Assembly: GCF_018388425.1 (NCBI RefSeq)
Contig: NZ_CP074406.1
Coordinates: 3,596,001-3,660,000 of the forward strand
Direction of reading: 5' to 3'
Length of the DNA: 64,000 nt
DNA from: Nocardioides faecalis
Lineage (GTDB): Bacteria; Actinomycetota; Actinomycetes; Propionibacteriales; Nocardioidaceae
The stretch's first letter is position 1. Each line of letters begins with the position of its first letter. Shown piece after piece: positions 35,679-44,553 of the stretch. The position numbers and the translations under genes were made by a program. Below the pieces are notes generated by a model. That model did not search any database and was not told the origin of the DNA. It worked only from the letters and a program-made list of their open reading frames with translations.

Positions 35679-38600
35679 AGCGCACCCACCTTCTCCGCGC
35701 CGCCGAGCAGCGGCTCCCACACCGTCCAGGCGTGCTCGGGCAGGCCGGCTGCGACGAGCACCTCGACCGGCGCGCCGGGTCCGTAGATCCGCCGGTGCAC
35801 CGGGTCGTCGTCCTCGCCCTTGATCCCCCACTCGTTGTAGGGGTCGGTGGTCCACTCCCGGGCCGCGGCCTCGACGGGGTCGATGTCCATCCCCCGCAGC
35901 TGCTTGGCGCGGGCCTCGGCCCAGGCGGCGGCGGTGCCGAGCGGGATCGGCAGCGGGCTGCGCAGGCCGCGGTCGCGCAGCTCGACCAGCGTGGCCAGCC
36001 ACTCGGTGCAGCGGTGGTCGAGCGGGCCGACCAGGGCGCGCTGCGGGCCGGCGCGGCCCTTGGCGACGGCGTGGCCGGTCCAGTTCTCGTCGGGGTAGGT
36101 GGCGGAGAGGGCGAGCACGTCGAGCCAGGTGGAGAGCCGCTGCTTGGGCTTGAGTCGGGAGTAGCTGACGGTGACGACCTGGTTGCCGAAGACGCGGGGC
36201 ACGGTGCCGATCAGCCGGCGGCCGCCGCCGAGGTCGATCTCGACGTCGAGGCTGCGCGCGGTGCCGGCGCGCAGCCCGGCGCTCTGCTGCAGCAGGGCCT
36301 GGCAGTCGCGGGCGATCTCGTCGAGCACGCCGCGGCCGAGCTCGAACGGCGGCAGCGTGCCGCGCAGCTGCTCGGCGATCATCACCGCGGTGGCGGTGCC
36401 GCCGGGGTCGTGCGGGGCGGCGAGCACCTCCCGCAGCAGCCGGTCGCCGATCTGCCACTTCTCCAGGCCGTTCAGGGTCACCGGGACCGCGTCGGCGACC
36501 TGGTCCGGCTCGAAGGGGGTCGCCACGTCGAGCCGCTGCCGCAGGAACGTGCGCGCCGGGTGGTGCAGGAAGGTGCGCAGGTCGTCGAGGGTGACGTCGC
36601 CCGGCGGCAGCGCCGGCAGCTCGCCGGTCAGGAACGCAGGCACCTCGCGGCGCTCGCGGACCGCGGCCCGCGCCCCGGCCAGCGAGGCGGTGTCGAAGCT
36701 GAACGGGGCCTCGCCCACCAGGGCGCCCGGCACGTGGTTGCGGGCGTCGTAGGGCTGCAGCGGGTGGCGCACCACGACGGCGTCGCGGACGGGCGCGGCC
36801 GCGGTGCGGTCGAGGGTGTCGAGCAGCTCGCCGAGGGGGACGGCAGGCGGGCGGGGCTGCCCCGTCTGCTCGGCGGCGCCGGTGTAGGTGATGACCAGCC
36901 GCTCACCGGCGGCCAGGATCGCGTCGAGCAGCAGCTGACGGTCCTCGCCGCGCAGGTCGCGCTCACCGACCAGCGGCTTGCGGGCCAAGACGTCGTCGCC
37001 GTCGACGCCGGTGACGCGCGGGAAGACGCCGTCGTCGAGTCCGACCAGGCACACCACCCGGTGCGGCACCGAGCGCATCGGCACCATCGTGCACACGGTG
37101 AGGGTGCCGGTGCGGAAGCTGGACCGGGTGGGTCGGCCGGCCAGCCGGGCGGCGAGCAGGGCCCGCACGTCGGCCAGCCGCAGCGGCACCTCGCCCTGGG
37201 TCTCCTCCGCGCTGGCCCGCGCCCGGGCGAGCTCGCGCTCGAACTGTGGCAGCTGCCAGGCGTTGTCGCCCTCGACCTCGCACAGGTCGCGGACCCCGGT
37301 GCTGATCGCGGAGAACCACTCGTCGGCGGCGACCGCCGAGGCCAGGGCGGCCAGGCACTCGCCCAGCCGGGCCACGGCCTCACCGAGCCGGCCGACGAGC
37401 TCGATCTCGCCGCTGCCGACGTCGTCGACGGGCAGCCCGCGGCCGAGGTGGCGGTGCTCGTCGCCGCTCATCGCGACGCCCAGCAGGAGTCGGTCCATGC
37501 CGGCGCGCCAGGTGTTGTGCTCGAAGCCGCCCAGCCCGTACGACGCCCGCTGCCGCGCGTCCATCCCCCACCGGATCCCGGCGTCGGCGACCCAGGTGCC
37601 GATCCGGGCGAGGTCGTCGTCGCTGAACCCGAACCGGCGCCGGCACACGTCGCGGGAGAGCAGGTCAACGACCTCGGAGGCGCCGGCCCGGCCGCCGGCG
37701 AGCTCGACCAGCGCGACGGCCACGCCGAGCAGCGGGTTGGTGGCGCTGACCGCTCGGTCGGCGAGGCGCACCCGCAGCCGGTGGGCGGGGTGCAGCCGGT
37801 CGGCGCCGCCCGTCGGGGTGTCGGCGATGAGCTCGCCGAGACCGAAGCCGGCGGAGATCAGCGGCGCGTAGGTCTCGATGTCGGGGCACATCACGACGAT
37901 GTCGCGCGGCTCGAGGGTGGGGTCGTCCTGGAGCAGGCCGACGAGCAGCTCGCGGAGCACGTCGACCTGCCGGGCGGGGCCGTGGCAGGCGTGCACCTGC
38001 ACGCTGCGGTCGTCGGCGGCGAGCACGCGGGCCGCCCGCCGGTCGGGGTCGGGGGCGCGGTTGCCGCGGATGTCGGCCTGCAGCCAGCCGAGCAGCGTGT
38101 CGGGGGCGGCGGGGTCGGGCACGGCGCCGGCGTCGACGGCCTGCCCGGTGCGGACCCGGTCGGTGAGCACGGTGGCCAGCTCCCGGGAGTCGCGGCCCAG
38201 CGAGGCGAGCAACGGGTGCGCGACGAGGTCGGCGCAGCGCGCCTCCGCGCGCGGCGCAATCGGCACCGCGGCGGCCTGCACCGCCTGCCACAGGGCCTCC
38301 GAGGGCTGGGCGAGCCAGAGGTGGACCTCGCGGTGCGCGCCGAGCGCGGCGAGCAGGTCGAGCTCGGTGGCCGGCAGCCGGGTGTGCCCGAACAGGGAGA
38401 GCCGGTCGGGCAGGTCGAGCGTGGCCAGCACCTCCGGGTCGCCGGCGCGCAGCCCGACGCAGACCCGGGCGTGCCGCAGGTCGGGCGGCTCGGGGTGGCC
38501 GAGGTCGGCCATCCGTGCCAGCAGCCGGCGCCACAGCTCGGGCTCCCAGCGCAGGTCGACGGGCAGCGCCGCCCCGGTGCCGTCGGTGTCGCGGCCCTCG

Positions 38601-39079
38601 CGCCAGTCGGCGACGAGCGCGGGCCGCTGCACGCCGTACGACGCGAAGCGGTCGGCGAGACGGCGGGCCACCGACCAGCGGCGGCTGCGGCGCAGCTCGC
38701 CCTCCTCGCCGCCCAGGCCGTGGCCGAGGTGGGTGGCCAGGGTGCGGAACGCGGGGTCGTCGAGGTTCGCGTCGATGGTCGCCAGCAGCGGCCAGACGAG
38801 CCGGTCGGGGTGCCACGGGTCCTCGCGGTCGCGGCCGAGCAGCAGCCCGACCAGGGAGGCCGGCTGCAGGAACTGCACGCCGGCGCAGACGCCGTCGCCG
38901 CCACGCTCGCCCGTGCCGAGGCGGTGGGAGAGTCGCTGGGTCAACCAGCGCTCCACGCCGCGGGCGGGCACGACGACCACCTCGGTGGCGAAGGGGTCGG
39001 GCAGCGGCACCGCCAGCAGCGCACCGAGCTCGTCGGCGAGCAGGTCGGTGCGCGGTGCGCGGTGCAGGATCAGGGGCAT
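35675..39079 (-). CDS. recC: Exodeoxyribonuclease V subunit gamma (RecC)
   Basis: 1134-residue RecC, the inactive helicase-like subunit that splits strands and reads Chi. The N-terminus PLILHRAPRTDLLADELGAL and the VVVVPARGVERWLTQRLSHR segment are diagnostic. VMCPDIETYAPLI and VVCLVGLDDGVFPR follow, and the C-terminal nuclease-like domain ends with the LDVLALSA region. First gene of recCBD, with both junctions overlapping by 4 nt, which couples subunit synthesis. There is no neighbouring gene that hints at a special function. Confidence 0.95.
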   Translation of the reverse strand: MPLILHRAPRTDLLADELGALLAVPLPDPFATEVVVVPARGVERWLTQRLSHRLGTGERGGDGVCAGVQFLQPASLVGLLLGRDREDPWHPDRLVWPLLATIDANLDDPAFRTLATHLGHGLGGEEGELRRSRRWSVARRLADRFASYGVQRPALVADWREGRDTDGTGAALPVDLRWEPELWRRLLARMADLGHPEPPDLRHARVCVGLRAGDPEVLATLDLPDRLSLFGHTRLPATELDLLAALGAHREVHLWLAQPSEALWQAVQAAAVPIAPRAEARCADLVAHPLLASLGRDSRELATVLTDRVRTGQAVDAGAVPDPAAPDTLLGWLQADIRGNRAPDPDRRAARVLAADDRSVQVHACHGPARQVDVLRELLVGLLQDDPTLEPRDIVVMCPDIETYAPLISAGFGLGELIADTPTGGADRLHPAHRLRVRLADRAVSATNPLLGVAVALVELAGGRAGASEVVDLLSRDVCRRRFGFSDDDLARIGTWVADAGIRWGMDARQRASYGLGGFEHNTWRAGMDRLLLGVAMSGDEHRHLGRGLPVDDVGSGEIELVGRLGEAVARLGECLAALASAVAADEWFSAISTGVRDLCEVEGDNAWQLPQFERELARARASAEETQGEVPLRLADVRALLAARLAGRPTRSSFRTGTLTVCTMVPMRSVPHRVVCLVGLDDGVFPRVTGVDGDDVLARKPLVGERDLRGEDRQLLLDAILAAGERLVITYTGAAEQTGQPRPPAVPLGELLDTLDRTAAAPVRDAVVVRHPLQPYDARNHVPGALVGEAPFSFDTASLAGARAAVRERREVPAFLTGELPALPPGDVTLDDLRTFLHHPARTFLRQRLDVATPFEPDQVADAVPVTLNGLEKWQIGDRLLREVLAAPHDPGGTATAVMIAEQLRGTLPPFELGRGVLDEIARDCQALLQQSAGLRAGTARSLDVEIDLGGGRRLIGTVPRVFGNQVVTVSYSRLKPKQRLSTWLDVLALSATYPDENWTGHAVAKGRAGPQRALVGPLDHRCTEWLATLVELRDRGLRSPLPIPLGTAAAWAEARAKQLRGMDIDPVEAAAREWTTDPYNEWGIKGEDDDPVHRRIYGPGAPVEVLVAAGLPEHAWTVWEPLLGGAEKVGAL

Positions 39080-39156
39080 CGGCGACGAGGTTAGTGGGGG
39101 CGTCCGACCCAGGTCAGCCGGGCAGGCAGGTCAGGTGGCCGGCAAGACGAGCCGGC

Positions 39157-39777
39157 TCAGTCGGGCAGCTCACGCACCACACGGGCCGGGGTGCCGAGCG
39201 CGAGCACGCCCGCGGGCAGGTCGCCGGTGACCACGGAGCCGGCGCCGACCACCGTGTTCGCGCCGATGGTGACGCCGGGGCACACGATCACGCCGCCGCC
39301 GAGCCACACGTTGTCGCCGATCGTGATCGGTTGTGCGGCCTCCCACTTGGCGCGGCGCAGGCCGGCCTCGAGCGGGTGGGTGGGGGTGAGCAGCTGCACG
39401 TTCGGCCCGATCTGCACGTCGTCGCCGATGACGATGTCGACGACGTCGAGGGCCACCAGTCCGAAGTTCACGAAGCAGCGGGCGCCGATCCGGATCCGGC
39501 TGCCGTAGTCGACGTGCAACGGCGGGCGGATCCTGGTCTCCGCCCCGACCGCGCCGAGGAGCTCGCCGAGCAGCCGTTCCCGCTCGGCGTCCTCGCGCGC
39601 CGTGGTGGCGTTGTAGGCGGTGGCCAGGTCGACGGCACGCAGGTGCGCCTCGACGATCTCGGGGTCATCAGCCAGGTAGAGGTCGCCGGCGAGCATCCGC
39701 TCGTGCATGCTGCGTGAGTCGTCGCCCAGCGGGTCGGCGCCCAGCGGATCGCCGGCGCGAGGAGTCGGTTCCGTCAC
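39157..39777 (-). CDS. Maltose/galactoside O-acetyltransferase family protein
   Basis: 206-residue left-handed beta-helix acetyltransferase of the Maa/LacA group. It has the N-terminal Maa cap (MHERMLAGDLYLADDPEIVE) and hexapeptide repeats. The catalytic His lies in LLTPTHPLEAGLR, and the NVWLGGGVIVCPGVTIGANT segment is typical. It transfers acetyl from acetyl-CoA to a sugar hydroxyl. The GTG start at 39777 overlaps the preceding stop (GTGA). The first 23 residues hold a small GDPLGADPLGDD duplication not seen in typical Maa. Confidence 0.92.
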   Translation of the reverse strand: MTEPTPRAGDPLGADPLGDDSRSMHERMLAGDLYLADDPEIVEAHLRAVDLATAYNATTAREDAERERLLGELLGAVGAETRIRPPLHVDYGSRIRIGARCFVNFGLVALDVVDIVIGDDVQIGPNVQLLTPTHPLEAGLRRAKWEAAQPITIGDNVWLGGGVIVCPGVTIGANTVVGAGSVVTGDLPAGVLALGTPARVVRELPD

Positions 39778-40364
39778 CGCTCGTCCCCCGGCTGCTTCCC
39801 AGGCGCGTCACCAGAGTGCTTCCCAGGCTCCTCCGGGTGCTCGTGGGCGCGCCGCTCCCGCAGGTGGCGCATCCGCTCGCGCTGCTCGTGGGCCTCCTCG
39901 TCGGCCTCCTCGATCTCGCCCTGCAGAGCGGCGACCGCGTCGGGGTTGTCGTGGAAGCGGCGGTAGGAGTAGACGATCAGCACCAGCGCGATGACGCAGG
40001 ACACCAGCAGGGTGACCCCCGTCCAGGGCCCGCCGAGCAGCCACCAGGCGGCGTCGAGCGGCCACCAGCCGGGTGCTTCCGGGCCGGCCAGCCACAGCAC
40101 GCCGACGGCGCCGATGCCCAGCGCGAAGAGCGTCGACATCAGGATCCGCGGCCAGGTCTCCACGCCCTCGGCGGCGGCGCGCAGCGCGCGCAGCAGCACC
40201 GGTTCGAGCAGGTTGTCCGCCCAGGCGTACTGCCGCGACAGCACCGCCAGCCCGGCCGCGATCAGCAGCAGGCCCGGGCCGGGCAGCACCAGGGCGGCCA
40301 CCCCGGCGACGAGCAGCAGCCAGCCGAGGGTCTCCAGCAGCAGTCGCTTCGCCGCCCCGGTCAT
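39774..40364 (-). CDS. PGPGW-motif transmembrane protein
   Basis: 196 residues. The N-terminal hydrophobic pair contains ALVLPGPGLLLIAAGLAVLS, the motif of the putative transmembrane PGPGW family. Two more helices follow near residues 75-145. The C-terminal 50 residues are strongly charged and probably a cytoplasmic coiled tail (EIEEADEEAHEQRERMRHLR). Function is unknown. It overlaps both neighbours by 4 nt, so it is translated from one transcript with the SnoaL-like and acetyltransferase genes. Confidence 0.86.
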   Translation of the reverse strand: MTGAAKRLLLETLGWLLLVAGVAALVLPGPGLLLIAAGLAVLSRQYAWADNLLEPVLLRALRAAAEGVETWPRILMSTLFALGIGAVGVLWLAGPEAPGWWPLDAAWWLLGGPWTGVTLLVSCVIALVLIVYSYRRFHDNPDAVAALQGEIEEADEEAHEQRERMRHLRERRAHEHPEEPGKHSGDAPGKQPGDER

Positions 40365-40876
40365 CGCGCACCCCCGAACTTCTCCAGCCAGGCCAGCACG
40401 TCGTCGTCGGCGTTGCCGTGCGCGGCGGCGATCCGCGCCCACCGCAGCGCCATGGCGTGGAAGCGCAGCGGGTTGTAGACGTCCTCCTCGCGGGAGAAGA
40501 GCCCGTCGCCGGCGTACGTCATGATCGTGATGTTCGGCTCGCACAGCTCGGTGCCGTCGCCGGGATCCGGCATCGGGTTCCCCACCTCGCACACCAGCCG
40601 GTTCTGCTCGGCGTCGACGACCTGCCACCCGATCGGGAACGACGGCATCAACCGCCCCGGGTACGACGTCATCGTCCGCGTCACCCACGCCCGGATCTCC
40701 TCACGGCCGGCGAAGGTGCCCATGGCGTGCTCGACGTACACGGCGTCGGGGGTGAACAGGTCGGCGTAGCCGGACCAGTCCCCGGTGGCCGCGAAACCGG
40801 CGACCCGGTCGTGGAAGGCGGCGTACGCCTCGGTGATCTCTGCAGCGGTGAACGCGACTGCGGACGAACCGGTCAT
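40361..40876 (-). CDS. SnoaL/NTF2-like protein
   Basis: 171 residues of the NTF2-like alpha+beta cone fold: FHDRVAGFAATGDWSGYADL, FTPDAVYVEHAMGTFAGREE and the C-terminal helix. The family includes polyketide cyclases, dehydratases and many proteins of unknown substrate. The ATG at 40876 (MTGSSAVAF) was preferred over an upstream TTG. First gene of a three-gene overlapping run with the PGPGW and acetyltransferase genes, divergent from the cyclase. Confidence 0.85.
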   Translation of the reverse strand: MTGSSAVAFTAAEITEAYAAFHDRVAGFAATGDWSGYADLFTPDAVYVEHAMGTFAGREEIRAWVTRTMTSYPGRLMPSFPIGWQVVDAEQNRLVCEVGNPMPDPGDGTELCEPNITIMTYAGDGLFSREEDVYNPLRFHAMALRWARIAAAHGNADDDVLAWLEKFGGAR

Positions 40877-40943
40877 GGACAGATCCAATCAGGTACCTGG
40901 CGAACGAGCCCGGCAATGCGGACCCACACCCTAGGCTCGCCCC

Positions 40944-42557
40944 ATGGTGCGCCGTCACGCTCCCCCGCGGCGCGGCCCTTTCGGCTCCCGGCTGCTCGGC
41001 CCCCGCGACCAGGACCCGCTGCGGCTGCGGATCCGCATCCAGGTGCTGCTCACGCTGCTGCTGCTCACCACGAACCTCCTCGGTGCGCTCGTGGTGTTCG
41101 TGATCAACACCTGGGCGATCCCCTCCCCCGCTCCGTCGCGGGCGATGGTGGTGGCGCTGGCCATCGCGATCCCCAGCTACGTGGTCCTCGCCGCGCTGGT
41201 CGGCGTGGTGTGGGGCACCACCAAGTCGCTGAGGGCGCTGCGCTGGGCCACCCAGCCCGAGGTCGACCCGGACCGCACCCAACGCACCCGCGCCCTGCGG
41301 GTGCCGCTGCACCTGACCGTGCTGCAGTTCCTGATCTGGCTGGTCGGCACGGTGCTGTTCACGGTGCTCACCGTGGTGCTGCAGCCCTCCCGTGCGCTCG
41401 GCACCGGCTTGACGGTGGGCATCGGCGCCGTCGTCGTCGCCGGCATCTCCTACCTGCTCACCGAGTTCTCGCTGCGCCCCATCGCCGCGCGGGCGCTCAG
41501 CGACTCCCGGGTGACCCACCAGGTGCGCGGCGTCGGCGTCGGGCCGCGGCTGACCATCTTCTGGCTGCTCGGCACGGGAGCGCCGGTCATCGGGCTGCTG
41601 ATCGCCGCGATCCTCGCGCTCACCCCCAGCAACGACGCCGACCTGGAGCAGCTCGCCGTGGTCACCATCGTGGTCGGCGCCGCCGTGCTGGTCTTCGGCT
41701 TCCTGCTCACCGACCTCAGCGCCCGCGCCGTCGTCGCCCCGGTGCTCTCGGTGCGCGACGCGATGCGCGCCGTGGAGGCCGGACAGCTCGACACCGATGT
41801 CGTCGTGTACGACGGCACCGAGCTCGGCCAGCTGCAGAGCGGCTTCAACGACATGGTCGCCGGGCTGCGCGAGCGCGAGCGGATCCGCGACCTCTTCGGG
41901 CGCCACGTCGGGCAGGAGGTCGCCACCGCCGCCGCGCGGCTCGGGGTCGGCGAGATCGAGCTCGGCGGCGAGACCCGGGTGTGCTCGGTGCTGTTCGTGG
42001 ACCTGACCGGCTCCACGTCGTACGCCACGCAGCACGGGCCGGCCGAGGTCGTCGCGGTGCTCAACCGGTTCTTCGCGGTCGTGGTCGACGAGGTGGACGT
42101 GCACCACGGCCTGGTCAACAAGTTCATCGGCGACGCGGCGCTGGCCATCTTCGGGGCGCCGGTCGAGCTGGCCACCCACGCCGCGTCCGCGCTCGCCGCC
42201 GCCCGGTCGATGGCCGCCCGCCTGGCCGCAGAGGTCCCCGAGATCGGCGCTGGCATCGGGGTCGCCACCGGGCAGGTCGTGGCCGGCAACGTGGGCCACC
42301 TGCAACGCTTCGAGTACACCGTCATCGGCGACGCGGTGAACTCCGCCGCCCGGCTCTCCGACCTGGCCAAGGTGATGCCCGGCTGCGTGGCCGCCACCGC
42401 GGTGACCGTGGAGGCCGCGCGGGACTCCGGCCCCGAGGGCCGGGCCGAGGCCGAGCACTGGGCCGAGCAGGGCGAGACCGTCCTGCGCGGACGGCCCGGG
42501 CCGACCCGGTTGGCCGTGCCGCGGGTGCACGCCGAGCGCTTGGCGGAGCACTCGTGA
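40944..42557 (+). CDS. Membrane class III adenylate/guanylate cyclase with HAMP domain
   Basis: 537 residues: six predicted helices in the first 260 residues, a HAMP linker (RAVVAPVLSVRDAMRAVEAG), then a class III cyclase domain from about residue 340. Both metal Asp residues are visible (FVDLTGS and FIGDAALAIFG). Lys in NKFIGD, and Asn and Arg in VNSAARL, are the substrate and transition-state residues, so it should be active as a homodimer. The layout is that of the mycobacterial Rv1318c-Rv1320c/Rv3645 group. It starts at ATG 40944 and is followed within 10 nt by a 74-bp palindrome. Confidence 0.94.
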   Translation: MVRRHAPPRRGPFGSRLLGPRDQDPLRLRIRIQVLLTLLLLTTNLLGALVVFVINTWAIPSPAPSRAMVVALAIAIPSYVVLAALVGVVWGTTKSLRALRWATQPEVDPDRTQRTRALRVPLHLTVLQFLIWLVGTVLFTVLTVVLQPSRALGTGLTVGIGAVVVAGISYLLTEFSLRPIAARALSDSRVTHQVRGVGVGPRLTIFWLLGTGAPVIGLLIAAILALTPSNDADLEQLAVVTIVVGAAVLVFGFLLTDLSARAVVAPVLSVRDAMRAVEAGQLDTDVVVYDGTELGQLQSGFNDMVAGLRERERIRDLFGRHVGQEVATAAARLGVGEIELGGETRVCSVLFVDLTGSTSYATQHGPAEVVAVLNRFFAVVVDEVDVHHGLVNKFIGDAALAIFGAPVELATHAASALAAARSMAARLAAEVPEIGAGIGVATGQVVAGNVGHLQRFEYTVIGDAVNSAARLSDLAKVMPGCVAATAVTVEAARDSGPEGRAEAEHWAEQGETVLRGRPGPTRLAVPRVHAERLAEHS

Positions 42558-42564
42558 CGCCGCA

Positions 42565-42638
42565 CTTGTAACTACGTGTTGTGGCTACTACCAGGGTGGT
42601 CTACCACCCGGGTAGTAGCCACAACACGTAGTTACAAG
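42565..42638. repeat. 74-bp palindrome, left of the FAD dehydrogenase gene
   Basis: Near-perfect inverted repeat with 36-nt arms (42565-42600 and 42603-42638), one A-G mismatch and a 2-nt centre. Ends are CTTGTAACTACG and CGTAGTTACAAG. It is an inverted copy of the palindrome at 44416-44489. It begins 8 nt after the cyclase stop and ends 31 nt before the dehydrogenase GTG. It could terminate the cyclase transcript, but it also sits in the dehydrogenase promoter region. Confidence 0.95.
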
Positions 42639-42668
42639 CGGTATCGGCCCCTGTGACAGGCTCCCCGC

Positions 42669-44393
42669 GTGACGACGTACGACGTGGGAGTGCAGGGGTT
42701 CGAGCCGGACGCGATCGTGGTGGGGGCGGGGCTCGCGGGACTGGTGGCGACGTACGAGGCGACCCGGGCGGGCAGGCGGGTGCTCGTGCTGGACCAGGAG
42801 AACCGCGCCAACCTGGGCGGGCAGGCGTGGTGGTCGCTGGGCGGGCTCTTCCTCGTCGACTCCCCCGAGCAGCGCCGGATGGGCATCCGCGACTCCGCGG
42901 AGCTCGCCTGGCAGGACTGGCAGGGCTCCGCCGGGTTCGACCGCACCGCCGCGGGCACCGCCGGCACGCCGGGTGAGGACCACTGGGCCCGGCAGTGGGC
43001 GCAGGCGTACGTCGACTTCGCGGCCGGGGAGAAGCGGGCCTACCTGCGCGAGCTGGGGCTGCGGCTGCTGCCGTTCGTGGGCTGGGCCGAGCGCGGCCGC
43101 GGCGACGCGGCCGGCCACGGCAACTCGGTGCCGCGCTTCCACCTCACCTGGGGCACTGGGCCGGAGGTGGTGCGGGTGTTCCTGGACAAGGTGCTCGCCG
43201 CCGAGCAGGCCGGGCTGGTCCGGTTCGGCTTCCGGCACCGCGTCGACGCGTTGGTCCGCGACGGCGACGCGGTCACCGGGGTGCGCGGCGCCGTGCTGGC
43301 GCCCTCCGACGTCGAGCGCGGTGCCCCGTCGAGCCGCGAGGAGGTCTCGCCGTTCGAGCTGCACGCACCCGCGGTGGTGCTCACCACCGGCGGCATCGGG
43401 CACAACCACGACCTGATCCGCGCGGCCTGGCCGGTCGAGCGCCTGGGACCGGTGCCGAAGTACCTGATCAGCGGCGTCCCGGCGTACGTCGACGGCCGCG
43501 GCCTGGGCATCGCCCGTGACGCCGGCGCCCGGCTGGTCAACGCCGACCGGATGTGGCACTACACCGAGGGCATCCACAACTGGGACCCGGTGTGGCCCGA
43601 CCACGCGATCCGGATCATCCCCGGACCGTCGTCGCTGTGGTTCGACGCGACGGGCAAACGCTTCGCCGCGCCCAACTACCCCGGCTTCGACAGCCTCGGC
43701 ACGCTCGCTGCGATCGGCGCGACCGGCTACGACTACAGCTGGTTCGTGCTCACCCAGTCGATCATCGAGAAGGAGTTCGCACTCTCAGGCTCCGAGCAGA
43801 ACCCCGACATCACCGGCAAGGACCTCAAGGTGATGCTGCGGGCCCGGCTCGCCAAGGGCGCGCCCGGGCCGGTGGAGCGGTTCAAGACCGACGGGGTGGA
43901 CTTCGTCGTGGCCGACACCCTCGAGGAGCTGGTGGCGGGGATGAACCGGATCGTCGACGGCGACTCCCCCGCGCGCGGCCCGCACCTGGACGCCGCCGAC
44001 CTGCGCCGCCAGATCGAGGCCCGCGACGCGGAGCTGGGCAACGCGTTCAGCAAGGACTTCCAGCTGATGGCGATCGGAAACGCCCGCCGCTCGCGCACCG
44101 ACCGGGTGATCCGGGTGGCCAAGCCGCACCGGGTCCTCGACCCCGCACACGGCCCGCTCGTCGCCGTACGGCTGAACATCCTGACCCGCAAGACGCTCGG
44201 CGGCGTGATGACGGACCTGGACTCACGCGCCGTGGACGCAGGCGGCGCCGTCGTCCCCGGCCTGTACGCCGCCGGCGAGGTCGCCGGGTTCGGTGGTGGC
44301 GGGGTGCACGGCTACAACGCGCTGGAGGGCACGTTCCTGGGCGGCTGCATCTTCTCCGGACGGGCCGCCGGGCGGGCGATCGCGCGCGGCTGA
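42669..44393 (+). CDS. FAD-binding dehydrogenase (fumarate reductase/ketosteroid dehydrogenase-like flavoprotein)
   Basis: 574 residues. The FAD Rossmann motif VVGAGLAGLVATYEATRAG is at residue 17. The C-terminal FAD segment is YAAGEVAGFGGGGVHGYNAL, then EGTFLGGCIFSGRAAG. The family is the FAD_binding_2 group that includes fumarate reductase, urocanate reductase and 3-ketosteroid dehydrogenases. The long capping domain (residues 60-330) and the LNILTRKTLGGVMTDLDSRA segment are typical of actinobacterial stand-alone members. The substrate is unknown. The start is GTG 42669. It is the only gene between two matching palindromes. Confidence 0.9.
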   Translation: MTTYDVGVQGFEPDAIVVGAGLAGLVATYEATRAGRRVLVLDQENRANLGGQAWWSLGGLFLVDSPEQRRMGIRDSAELAWQDWQGSAGFDRTAAGTAGTPGEDHWARQWAQAYVDFAAGEKRAYLRELGLRLLPFVGWAERGRGDAAGHGNSVPRFHLTWGTGPEVVRVFLDKVLAAEQAGLVRFGFRHRVDALVRDGDAVTGVRGAVLAPSDVERGAPSSREEVSPFELHAPAVVLTTGGIGHNHDLIRAAWPVERLGPVPKYLISGVPAYVDGRGLGIARDAGARLVNADRMWHYTEGIHNWDPVWPDHAIRIIPGPSSLWFDATGKRFAAPNYPGFDSLGTLAAIGATGYDYSWFVLTQSIIEKEFALSGSEQNPDITGKDLKVMLRARLAKGAPGPVERFKTDGVDFVVADTLEELVAGMNRIVDGDSPARGPHLDAADLRRQIEARDAELGNAFSKDFQLMAIGNARRSRTDRVIRVAKPHRVLDPAHGPLVAVRLNILTRKTLGGVMTDLDSRAVDAGGAVVPGLYAAGEVAGFGGGGVHGYNALEGTFLGGCIFSGRAAGRAIARG

Positions 44394-44415
44394 GCACCCG
44401 GCTCCGGCCACGGCA

Positions 44416-44489
44416 CTTGTAACTACGAGTTATGGCTACTACCCGGGTGGTAGACCACCCTGGTAGTAGCCATAACTCGTAGTTACAAG
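44416..44489. repeat. 74-bp palindrome, right of the FAD dehydrogenase gene
   Basis: Arms 44416-44451 and 44454-44489, with one C-T mismatch and a 2-nt centre. Compared with the reverse complement of 42565-42638 it has only four differences. These form two compensated base-pair changes (T-A to A-T and G-C to A-T), so the stem is kept. It starts 23 nt after the dehydrogenase stop and would act as its terminator. Confidence 0.95.
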
Positions 44490-44500
44490 CGAGAACGCCG

Positions 44501-44533
44501 AACGGCCCGCACCCTGCGAGGGTGCGGGCCGTT
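44501..44533. terminator. Terminator of pckG
   Basis: Perfect 15-bp stem, arms 44501-44515 and 44519-44533, with loop GCG. It lies 21 nt beyond the pckG stop on the minus strand. Together with the 74-bp palindrome it separates two converging genes. Confidence 0.85.
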
Positions 44534-44553
44534 CAGGTTGCTACAGGTCCGGC

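Noticed and set aside
32217..39094. Two frames of over 1100 codons antisense to recB and recC
   Set aside because: Val/Gly/Arg-rich shadow translations; RecB and RecC motifs on the other strand are unambiguous.
42565..44489. Insertion sequence made of palindromic ends plus the dehydrogenase gene
   Set aside because: No transposase and no target duplication is visible. The palindromes are each self-complementary rather than simple terminal inverted repeats, so a cassette remains only a hypothesis.
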